DNA of 41,024 nt from Oscillospiraceae bacterium (GTDB lineage Bacteria; Bacillota; Clostridia; WRLR01): positions 1-41,024 of the forward strand of contig WRLR01000026.1 of assembly GCA_009777515.1 (NCBI GenBank), read 5' to 3'. A program made the position numbers and the translations under genes. Shown here one piece after another: positions 17,298 through 23,946 of this stretch. Below the pieces are notes generated by a model. That model worked only from the letters and a program-made list of their open reading frames with translations, searched no databases and was not told where the DNA came from. How positions within the stretch are numbered: the first letter of the stretch is position 1; each line of letters starts with the position of its first letter.

Positions 17298-18758
17298 ATG
17301 TTGAATGGGAACGAGCAGGCAATGCTAAGTGATTTTGAAGGTCTGTATGACAGGATAATCCCATCAAATCACATGCTGCGGCAGTTTAATGATTTGGTAG
17401 ACTTCTCCTTTGTCTACAAGGAGCTGCATGACAAATATTGTCTCGACAACGGGCGCAACGCAGAAAGCCCGGTGCGCTTATTCAAATATCTGATATTGAA
17501 AGCCATGTATGAAATGTCGGATGGGGACCTGGTCGAGCGCAGCAAGTTCGACATGTCGTTCAAATATTTTTTGGGGTATCGGCCTGAGGACGATGTAATA
17601 TCAACGAGCCTGCTGTCGAAGTTCCGCAAACTGCGGCTTGCCGACGAGGATCTGATGGACAAGCTCTTGGCAAAAACAGTAGGGATAGCGCTGGGGCTCG
17701 GCATAATAAAAAGCAAGAACATAATAGTGGACTCGCTGCACACAGTGTCCCGCTTCCATAACCGAAAGGCGCATGAGGTATTGCAAGAACAGGCAAAAAA
17801 GCTGCGCAAAGCGACATACAGGGTAGACGAGTCCATCAAGGGGAAGTTCCCCGCGAAAGTCACAAATGACAATCTGGACGAGCATATAGCTTATTGCGAG
17901 GAGCTGCTCGATGTCGTTGCGGCCGAGGACAAGATGGCGATATTTGAATCGGTGACGACTGCGGCGGGCTATCTGCGCGAAATGCTGGACGACAATTTGG
18001 AGCATCTGCGGACGTCCGCCGACGGGGGCGCAAAGGTCGGGCACAAGTCCGCCGACACATCTTTTTTTGGGTACAAGACGCATTTGGCAATGACGGAAGA
18101 GGGCATCATAACAGCGGCGTCCGTGACAAGCGGCGAAAAGATGGACGGCAAGGAGCTTACGGGGCTGGTGGAAAAGAGCCGGGCGGCAGGAGTGGAAGTG
18201 GATGCGGTGATCGGCGACGGGGCTTACAGCGAGAAGGAAAACATAGAGTATGCAAAAGGCAATTTCGAATTGGTTTCGAGGCTGAGTTCGACCGTAACGA
18301 AAGGGTACCATCGGGAAGGCGACGGGTTCGAATACAACAAAGACGCGGGGATGTACGTCTGCCCTGCGGGCCACATGGCCGCAAGCAAAACCAAACGGCA
18401 CAACAAGGATCCCAGGCGCAAAGAGAACCCCAGGTCAGTATATTATTTCGACATCGAAAAATGCAAACGCTGCCCTATGCGCGAAGGGTGCTACAAAGAG
18501 GGGAGCAAGTCGAAAACGTACTCGGTTTCAATAACAAGCGACATACAGAAGGAGCACCAGAAATTCCAGGACACGGAGCGCTTCAAGGAAATGGCGTCGC
18601 ATAGGTACAAGATAGAGGCCAAAAACGGGGAGCTAAAAAACCGGCATGGTTATTCAACTGCCTACTCAACAGGCCTGCAGGCCATGCGAATACAAGGGGC
18701 TGCTGTGCTCTTTGTGGCAAATTTAAAAAGGATTGTACGATTAAAGGGTGCAATATAG
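17298..18758 (+). CDS. IS1182 family transposase
   Basis: This 486-residue DDE transposase has an N-terminal DUF772-like domain (LVDFSFVYKELHDKY; VRLFKYLILKAMYEMSD; RPEDDVISTSLLSKFRK). The RNase H-like catalytic part includes IIVDSLHT for the first Asp and AVIGDGAYSEKENIEYA for the second. A Cys-rich segment (CPAGH, CKRCPMREGC) and the final KIEAKNGELKNRHG supply the zinc-like site and the catalytic Glu. The frame is intact. ATG 17298 follows AAGGAGAT; an earlier in-frame start lacks a site. The gene is presumably active. Confidence 0.95.
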   Translation: MLNGNEQAMLSDFEGLYDRIIPSNHMLRQFNDLVDFSFVYKELHDKYCLDNGRNAESPVRLFKYLILKAMYEMSDGDLVERSKFDMSFKYFLGYRPEDDVISTSLLSKFRKLRLADEDLMDKLLAKTVGIALGLGIIKSKNIIVDSLHTVSRFHNRKAHEVLQEQAKKLRKATYRVDESIKGKFPAKVTNDNLDEHIAYCEELLDVVAAEDKMAIFESVTTAAGYLREMLDDNLEHLRTSADGGAKVGHKSADTSFFGYKTHLAMTEEGIITAASVTSGEKMDGKELTGLVEKSRAAGVEVDAVIGDGAYSEKENIEYAKGNFELVSRLSSTVTKGYHREGDGFEYNKDAGMYVCPAGHMAASKTKRHNKDPRRKENPRSVYYFDIEKCKRCPMREGCYKEGSKSKTYSVSITSDIQKEHQKFQDTERFKEMASHRYKIEAKNGELKNRHGYSTAYSTGLQAMRIQGAAVLFVANLKRIVRLKGAI

Positions 18759-18913
18759 ATAAAAAAGCATAAAAATAGGCCAATAATGCATCAATATAGA
18801 TGATTACTGGCCTTTAGAAGAATCACTATAGGTTCATTTTTGGCAAGACAAGCGGGATCGAAAATATTTGTCATGCTAAAAAGCGATTAGCTAGGGGTTT
18901 TTCAACGGCCTCT

Positions 18914-18966
18914 GAAGACATCGCGCCCTACGATACACGGTGCGATGAAGATATCGCGCCCTACGA
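18914..18966 (+). repeat. Right half of palindrome copy A plus tandem copy B
   Basis: Copy A resumes at 18914 (GAAGAC, then ATCGCGCC and CTACGA). Copy B follows directly at 18934-18966, with arms GGTGCGAT and ATCGCGCC around GAAGAT. The period is 33 bp. Copy B differs from A at two positions. A third copy lies in inverted orientation at 36384-36417. Confidence 0.85.
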
Positions 18967-18999
18967 CTATTAAATGTGCAAAGGACGGTTGACGCCAAT

Positions 19000-19788
19000 A
19001 TGAAAAAACATTTGAAAATAATGCGGTGCTACTTCCGCATGAACCTATCGTCGGCGCTCGAATACAGGACAAGCTTTTTCGTGCAGGCGTTCGGCATGGC
19101 GCTCTCCAACAGTTCGTTCATATTCTTTTGGTGGATCGCCTTTTCGCATGTGGGCGGCCAGATTGCGGGCTACTCGTTCGAGGACGTGATGTTCATCTGG
19201 GCCGCCGCGAGCTCCGGGTTCGGCCTCGCGCACATTCTGTTCGCCAACGCCGCTTCGCTGACGCAGATCATCGTGACCAGCGAGCTGGACGCGTTCCTGT
19301 TGCAGCCATGCAATGTTCTGCTCAATGTCATTTGCGCGAAGACGAATCTCTCCGCGTACGGCGATTTTATGTACGGTATCATCCTGATGGGGATCGTCTA
19401 TCAGGGGAACGGCGCCGCCTGGCTCTGGTACGCGGTTTCGGTTGTGACAGGCTGCATACTGATCACCGCCATCCTGCTGCTCGCGAACTCGTTTACGTTC
19501 TATATCGGCGACGCGTCCGCGCCTTCCCGCATAGTGACGGAGCTGACGATCAACATGTCGATTTATCCGGATAAAATATACGGCCCGCCGGTCCGTGCGC
19601 TGATGTACAGCTTGATACCGGTCGGTTTCGCGGTGCATGTGCCGATGCGGCTGCTCAACGGCGACCCCCCCATCCTCGCAGCGGCGGCGTTCGCCGGCTC
19701 CGTACTCTTCTGCGTCGCAGCCGCCCATGTGTTTTACCGAGGCTTGAAACGCTACGAGTCCGGCAACATCATTGTAACGAGGCTGTAG
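19000..19788 (+). CDS. ABC-2 type permease subunit 2
   Basis: This second membrane subunit (262 residues, COG3694-like) completes the exporter encoded by the ATPase at 15151 and the permease at 16284. It starts MKKHLKIMRCYFRMNLSSALEYR, with six helices and a typical C-terminal FYRGLKRYESGN before the end. ATG 19000 is the best start, although the AAAGGACGG site is rather far upstream; a GTG at 18976 overlaps that site. After the IS insertion its transcription must come from read-through of the IS or from a new promoter near the palindromic repeats. Confidence 0.88.
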   Translation: MKKHLKIMRCYFRMNLSSALEYRTSFFVQAFGMALSNSSFIFFWWIAFSHVGGQIAGYSFEDVMFIWAAASSGFGLAHILFANAASLTQIIVTSELDAFLLQPCNVLLNVICAKTNLSAYGDFMYGIILMGIVYQGNGAAWLWYAVSVVTGCILITAILLLANSFTFYIGDASAPSRIVTELTINMSIYPDKIYGPPVRALMYSLIPVGFAVHVPMRLLNGDPPILAAAAFAGSVLFCVAAAHVFYRGLKRYESGNIIVTRL

Positions 19789-19833
19789 ATAATCACTTGC
19801 AAAAATAAACACCAAAAAATATTTATCTATCCC

Positions 19834-19873
19834 GTTCAATGCCGCCCAATGCCGTTCAATGCCGCCCAATGCC
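19834..19873. repeat. Two tandem copies of a 20-bp unit
   Basis: GTTCAATGCCGCCCAATGCC occurs twice head to tail (19834-19853 and 19854-19873). Each unit is itself a diverged 10-bp dimer. It lies in the convergent gap between the permease and the AT-rich island, near the probable left border of that island. Confidence 0.85.
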
Positions 19874-19947
19874 GCTTATATCTGCATATTTTATTACTCC
19901 CACACCCCCGGCAGATTCATATACTCAGTTTCCCTTGTTCGCCACTC

Positions 19948-20715
19948 CTATGCGACAAACAATTGTAGATTTTCTTGTTGTTGACGCTGACTAAATGGAA
20001 CTGTTTTGATTCCATAATTATAAAACCCACGTAGGACATCATTTGAAACAGTATTTTCATCATTAAATATAATGATTAACTCGCCAGTGTTCCCACGTTT
20101 TTCTTGCGTATCCGCCCAATTAAATAGCGCTATATCACGCCTGTCTTGGGTCAATCTGTTTATTCCCCTACAAAAACGCTCTGGTTTCATCTTCGTTCGT
20201 TGCAAAAGGAAATCGTAAGTATAAATAGTTTCTGTTTTTCCAAGTACAGAGAAGTCTCTTGAAAAAAAAATTTCATTGGCGTTAAAGTAAGTTTCAATAT
20301 CTTCAAGAAACATACTTTTTACACTATCAGGAGACGCAACATACAAGTCGTCAATAGAAAGCATAGCTTGAACCATCATATGCTTCTTTTGCGGAAAATT
20401 ATAGGTAGATGCCGTAGTAGTTATGTCCTCTCCATCAATAATTACATTGAAGTTACTCGCTATCCTATCAAGCATGCTTCTCCTGTTAGTACCTTTCCTA
20501 AAAGTCATTCCCGAGGAAATAAGGTTGCCTATAATGTAGCCGTCATCAGTCAGGCTAAACGTACCGTCAACATTTTGTTTGACATATATTTGCATATAGT
20601 CGTTGAATCGATCTAAAAATGGAGTTGTGAACTCTACGTACTCACCGAACGAGGCAGTGGTTATCTCTTTCTTTAACCACTCTGTGTACTCGCCTATCAT
20701 TTTTTGACAGTCCAT
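19948..20715 (-). CDS. DUF1828/DUF1829 domain protein
   Basis: The 255-residue protein has an N-terminal DUF1828-like domain (about residues 1-95) with TPFLDRFNDYMQIYVKQ and the signature SLTDDGYIIGNL. A DUF1829-like C-terminal half (about 110-255) follows, with KKHMMVQAMLSIDDLY. It is soluble and of unknown biochemical function. Such proteins are found in variable regions, often beside a small partner gene. The start at 20715 is preceded by GGAGGGA. It lies 13 bp after the stop of the DUF6978-like gene, so the two form an operon. Base composition is much richer in A and T than the flanking genes, which suggests horizontal transfer. Confidence 0.85.
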   Translation of the reverse strand: MDCQKMIGEYTEWLKKEITTASFGEYVEFTTPFLDRFNDYMQIYVKQNVDGTFSLTDDGYIIGNLISSGMTFRKGTNRRSMLDRIASNFNVIIDGEDITTTASTYNFPQKKHMMVQAMLSIDDLYVASPDSVKSMFLEDIETYFNANEIFFSRDFSVLGKTETIYTYDFLLQRTKMKPERFCRGINRLTQDRRDIALFNWADTQEKRGNTGELIIIFNDENTVSNDVLRGFYNYGIKTVPFSQRQQQENLQLFVA

Positions 20716-20728
20716 ATACTCATCCCTC

Positions 20729-21169
20729 CTATATAGACATTTGCATAATCACGTTTGGTGGCTCGATAATATTGAATCGTTTAAAGAACGCGTAGCAAAG
20801 ATCAAAAAGGTCTTTGTTCTCAATATCAAATGGAATTGCCACACGTTCACCGTACTCTTCCGAATAAACATGCAGGTGCGCTCCCACAATCTTATCGCCA
20901 CCAGGGTTGCGATGTGGTTGCGTTGGATTTACATCCAGCCGCATTAATATTGCACCGCTACCATAGCGCACCCTACCTTGATATGAGGCGCTGTTTTCGT
21001 TAATGCCTTTACGGGAGATATTTACAACAAAAACGTCCTCTTTCCTGTCTCCCGTAACGTCAAATTCAACTCGACCTTTGCCCGAAGGCAGTTCAAGCTC
21101 CTTTGTTACAGTCTTTTTTAGCATTTCAATAAGCATATCAGCTTCATTTTGCGTAAGTCGAATTGCCAT
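20729..21169 (-). CDS. DUF6978-like small protein, operon partner of the DUF1828 protein
   Basis: This 146-residue protein starts MAIRLTQNEADMLIEMLKK and has an internal all-beta-looking region (GRVEFDVTG, VFVVNISRKG, GAILMRLDVNP) with GAHLHVY near residue 103. I recognise it, with moderate confidence, as resembling DUF6978. The start at 21169 is chosen because GAGAGGA sits 6 bp upstream; TTG at 21175 is too close to it. It is the first gene of a two-gene operon. A toxin-antitoxin or defence role is a guess from context. Confidence 0.7.
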   Translation of the reverse strand: MAIRLTQNEADMLIEMLKKTVTKELELPSGKGRVEFDVTGDRKEDVFVVNISRKGINENSASYQGRVRYGSGAILMRLDVNPTQPHRNPGGDKIVGAHLHVYSEEYGERVAIPFDIENKDLFDLCYAFFKRFNIIEPPNVIMQMSI

Positions 21170-21192
21170 ACTCAATCCTCTCGATATGCGAA

Positions 21193-21222
21193 ATTATAAT
21201 GTTCCTCAATTATCTACCTCAA
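21193..21222 (-). promoter_or_regulatory. Promoter of the DUF6978/DUF1828 operon
   Basis: On the minus strand TTGAGG (21217-21222), an 18-bp spacer and a perfect TATAAT (21193-21198) lie 24 bp from the start codon. A second TTGAGG in the spacer makes a direct repeat that could be an operator. Confidence 0.6.
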
Positions 21223-21340
21223 AGATTTCCTCTGTCGCCTCATAACTTTGTTTTCATATCAAGAACAGCCTGTTAATATCTAAAAGCTCGGTATCTAACC
21301 AGCGTATGATCGTCATTTGAAAAATAGCATCCATATTTTT

Positions 21341-21556
21341 CTACGATTCTCCGTCGGTGATTTTGCTTTTAGCTACAACCCGCCGGTTGTTTATCCGCCC
21401 ATCTTTTGGCTTTTGCGCGTTTTTAGGAATGAGCCAGACTCGACCGAATTTGACGACTCCTTCAATATCTCCGTTAGCACACATTGCTTGCACGCGCCTG
21501 TCTTTTATGCCCCATTTTTCAGCGGCTTGCAATGGTGTAATCCAATCAAGTTCCAT
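21341..21556 (-). CDS. Small helix-turn-helix DNA-binding protein
   Basis: This 71-residue protein has an N-terminal MerR/excisionase-like helix-turn-helix: WITPLQAAEKWGIKDRRVQAMCANG, then a wing GVVKFGRVWLIP. The tail is basic (INNRRVVAKSK). Such proteins are common single-domain regulators in Clostridia accessory regions. ATG 21556 follows GTGAGGT. It has its own strong promoter with flanking repeats. It lies 172 bp upstream of the DUF6978 operon on the same strand and may regulate it. Confidence 0.8.
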   Translation of the reverse strand: MELDWITPLQAAEKWGIKDRRVQAMCANGDIEGVVKFGRVWLIPKNAQKPKDGRINNRRVVAKSKITDGES

Positions 21557-21587
21557 ATATTAAACCTCACAAATGAATGATAATCTT

Positions 21588-21616
21588 ATTATAATGCGCT
21601 TGACCGTTATTATCAA
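21588..21616 (-). promoter_or_regulatory. Promoter and possible operator of the helix-turn-helix gene
   Basis: On the minus strand TTGATA (21611-21616), a 17-bp spacer and perfect TATAAT (21588-21593) form a near-consensus promoter. An inverted repeat CTTGA-N9-TCAAG (21599-21617) overlaps the -35 box. Direct repeats TGAATGATRAT lie at 21574-21584 and 21618-21628 on either side, suggesting autoregulation. Confidence 0.7.
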
Positions 21617-21762
21617 GTGAATGATGATGTAATCATTTGGCTTAAAATTTTATATTTAAATGTGGTAATATTAACATATGTTAACGCGTGGCGGCGGTTG
21701 CTGAGGTTGCGGTAGCGGTGGCGGTGGATTCACTATACTTATAAAGATTGGGGCAATAGAGC

Positions 21763-22695
21763 TTGGATGCATCTGATTGTAAGCTGAGGTATAAATTGAT
21801 TGTTTCAGACCTTGATGGCTCGTTGCTGAACAGCAGGGGCGAAATCTCCGGGCGCACGGTGGAGGCGCTGCGGAAGTACCACGCGCTCGGCGGGCTGTTC
21901 ACGTATGCGACGGGCAGATCGGACGAGTCCGCGAAGCCTTTCGCAGAGCGGGCTGAGGTGTCTGTCGCGGGCATTGCGTTCAATGGAGGGAAGGTCGTCA
22001 GCCATTTGGGCGGGAAAGTGATATACGAGACTTTCATGGACGAGGAGCGATCCAAAAAAGCTTATGTCGCGCTCCGCGCAATCAATAAAAACGTCATCGT
22101 TTACCTGGACAAATCCAGATATGTCGCAGAATATACGCCGGTCGTCGATAAGTATCTGGAGCGGGTGCGCCAGGGCGTCAAAATTATCAGGGACATAGAT
22201 CAGGTCATCGGCGGCGGGGGGAGCGCGGGAAGCGGCGGGGGTAGTGGTTCGGGCGGCGGAAGGGGTAGCGACGCGGTCAACGGCGGCGACGCGGGAGGCA
22301 GCGCGGGCGGCAGGGATAAAATCAAAAAGCTGCTCGTCATCGACCCGCTGCAGGAGGAAGATTTGATTCTGGATACTGTCCGGCCGATATTCGGCGAGCT
22401 GCTCAACTGCGTCAAGTCCGACCCGCAGTACTACGAGCTGCTGCCCCCCGGCACGACGAAGGGCCGCGCGCTGGAGGCGCTCGCCAGCCACCTGGGCATA
22501 GGGTTAAACGAGACGATCGCTATTGGCGATCATTTGAACGATGTGTCCATGATCGAAGCCGCAGGCCTGGGCGTCGCCGTCGCCAATGCCGAGCAGGCCG
22601 CGCGGGACGCCGCCGGATACATCACGGCGTCGAATGACGACGACGGCGTGGCGCTGCTAATAGAAAAATTGATACAGGGCGAACTAATGGTCTAA
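21763..22695 (+). CDS. Cof-type HAD hydrolase
   Basis: This is a cytosolic sugar-phosphate or nucleotide phosphatase of the Cof/HAD-IIB type. Motif I is LIVSDLDGSLL, motif II lies in YATGRSDES, motif III in the GTTKGRALE segment (Lys) and motif IV is IAIGDHLNDVSM. A Gly/Ser insertion of about 36 residues (22210-22316) interrupts the C2 cap domain. No ATG is available: TTG at 21763 is the first start after an in-frame stop, while TTG at 21796 has a better site (GAGG) and gives MIVSDLDG. Either is possible; the longer is listed. Confidence 0.88.
   Translation: MDASDCKLRYKLIVSDLDGSLLNSRGEISGRTVEALRKYHALGGLFTYATGRSDESAKPFAERAEVSVAGIAFNGGKVVSHLGGKVIYETFMDEERSKKAYVALRAINKNVIVYLDKSRYVAEYTPVVDKYLERVRQGVKIIRDIDQVIGGGGSAGSGGGSGSGGGRGSDAVNGGDAGGSAGGRDKIKKLLVIDPLQEEDLILDTVRPIFGELLNCVKSDPQYYELLPPGTTKGRALEALASHLGIGLNETIAIGDHLNDVSMIEAAGLGVAVANAEQAARDAAGYITASNDDDGVALLIEKLIQGELMV
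22210..22316 (+). repeat. Gly/Ser-coding low-complexity insertion in the HAD gene
   Basis: GGC/GGG/AGC-rich DNA encodes GGGGSAGSGGGSGS-type sequence inside the cap domain. The flanking sequence (RDIDQVIG before, DKIKKLLVID after) is conserved-looking, so this is an insertion into a normal fold. Confidence 0.85.
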
Positions 22696-23067
22696 TGTTT
22701 TAAGGGGCGACCCGGCGGCGTCGGTCAGTCGTATTGACAATAAATGCCAATTGTCCGCTTATGGCGGACAACCCGACGGCGTCGGTCAGTTATATTATCC
22801 GTCATATGCCTAACTAATGTTAGGCATATGATATATTTAAAGCCTTTTAATATACTTTATGCGTTTTTTGCGTCTTTTTAACATCATTTTGCGTCTTTTG
22901 TGTCCTTTGCACTTTATATTCCTTGATTTTTTATAAAATTTATTGTAGCATTATGACAATATAATGAACAAATGGACGTAAACAATTTCTAAATATTCAG
23001 AGTATTGCTTCATACACGCATTGTATGTATTGCATCGACATGATTATATACATTTGGGAGGCATTGT
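22696..23067. other. 372-bp intergenic region with palindromes and a repeat
   Basis: No gene is seen. It contains two near-identical copies of CCCGRCGGCGTCGGTCAGT (22711-22729 and 22772-22790), the hairpin TTGTCCGC-TTATG-GCGGACAA (22751-22771), and the perfect 12-bp palindrome CATATGCCTAAC-TAAT-GTTAGGCATATG (22803-22830). A T-rich, pyrimidine-heavy stretch follows to 22930. The 12-bp hairpin may terminate the HAD gene. The remainder should hold the promoter of the gene at 23068. Confidence 0.65.
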
Positions 23068-23928
23068 ATGCGAAACTTGTTCAGAAACATGTCACATTGC
23101 ACAAATGGGGATGGCGCCGAGGGGACCGGTCGCGGGCGTAACGCGCGCAGGCTTTCCGGCACAGGTATGCTGTTGATCGGCATCGTGATCGGCGCGCTGC
23201 TGTTTGGCAGCGGATCAGTGATAGCCCAGGCGGTATATACCGCTCTGCCTACCACATCGAGAGTCTTCGTCGACGGTGGCGAAATTTTTGCCGAAGCGTT
23301 TTTAATTGAAGAAGCTAATTACTTCAAATTAAGAGACGTGGCAAGGGCGCTGGACATCGGCGTATGGTACGACGAGGACAGGGATCATGTCTATATCGAA
23401 ACGGACATCGGCTACGATCCCAGGTATACGGGGGTCAGGGAAGAAGCCACCAACGTTATAGGGCTTAAAAGATCCCTGACGGTAGACGTCGATAACAAAA
23501 AGTCGTTCGATTTGGGCGAGAGCGCCACACAGGGCTATTCGGCGTCCTTCACTATAGTCGAAATTATACGCGGGGAAGAGGCGGCTGAAATAATCAAAAC
23601 CGCCAGCGCGCACAACCCCAGCGCGGGCATTGGCAAGGAGTTTATTTTAGCATGGGTCCGCGCGAAGATAACGGATTCCAAAGATAATAAGAGCGTCGTC
23701 CTGTCAGATATACGCGTAAATATGCACTGCTATTCAACTGACGGCGTAATATACCCGGTCAGCAATCCGTCGAACATCAACCCGATTAACGAGCAGCCGA
23801 GGGAGATCGGCGATTCGGTCGAGGGCTGGATAGCGTTCGCGGTGAACCGCAACGATCACGAGCCGCGTATCCAATTTGGCACGCTGGCGGGCGACGAAGA
23901 ACTGGCCTGGTTCGCTCTGTACAACTAA
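23068..23928 (+). CDS. Membrane-anchored stalk-domain protein
   Basis: A polar, basic N-terminus (residues 1-30) precedes one hydrophobic helix (MLLIGIVIGALLFGSGSVIAQA, about 32-53), which makes this an anchored or secreted envelope protein. The next part, VFVDGGEIFAEAFLIEEANYFKLRDVARAL, is the copper-amine-oxidase-N-like stalk domain. Residues 135-286 form an immunoglobulin-like DUF4352-type domain, with DSVEGWIAFAV and a C-terminal aromatic strand. ATG 23068 follows GGGAGG. The function is unknown; it probably displays a ligand-binding domain at the cell surface. Confidence 0.8.
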   Translation: MRNLFRNMSHCTNGDGAEGTGRGRNARRLSGTGMLLIGIVIGALLFGSGSVIAQAVYTALPTTSRVFVDGGEIFAEAFLIEEANYFKLRDVARALDIGVWYDEDRDHVYIETDIGYDPRYTGVREEATNVIGLKRSLTVDVDNKKSFDLGESATQGYSASFTIVEIIRGEEAAEIIKTASAHNPSAGIGKEFILAWVRAKITDSKDNKSVVLSDIRVNMHCYSTDGVIYPVSNPSNINPINEQPREIGDSVEGWIAFAVNRNDHEPRIQFGTLAGDEELAWFALYN

Positions 23929-23946
23929 AAACCTATCTATTTCTAT

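Larger units (their letters stand above)
17130..18913 (+). mobile_element. IS1182-family insertion sequence, complete
   Basis: This 1784-bp element has terminal inverted repeats AGAGGCTGCTGAAAAA (17130-17145) and the complement of AGAGGCCGTTGAAAAA (18898-18913), matching at 14 of 16 positions. The 6-bp duplication GAAGAC lies at 17124-17129 and 18914-18919. It contains one intact transposase, its own promoter and a 3' hairpin (AGGCCA/TGGCCT around 18777-18816). Intact ends and reading frame suggest recent insertion. It separates the two permease genes of the ABC-2 operon, which probably reduces or rewires transcription of the second. Confidence 0.92.
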
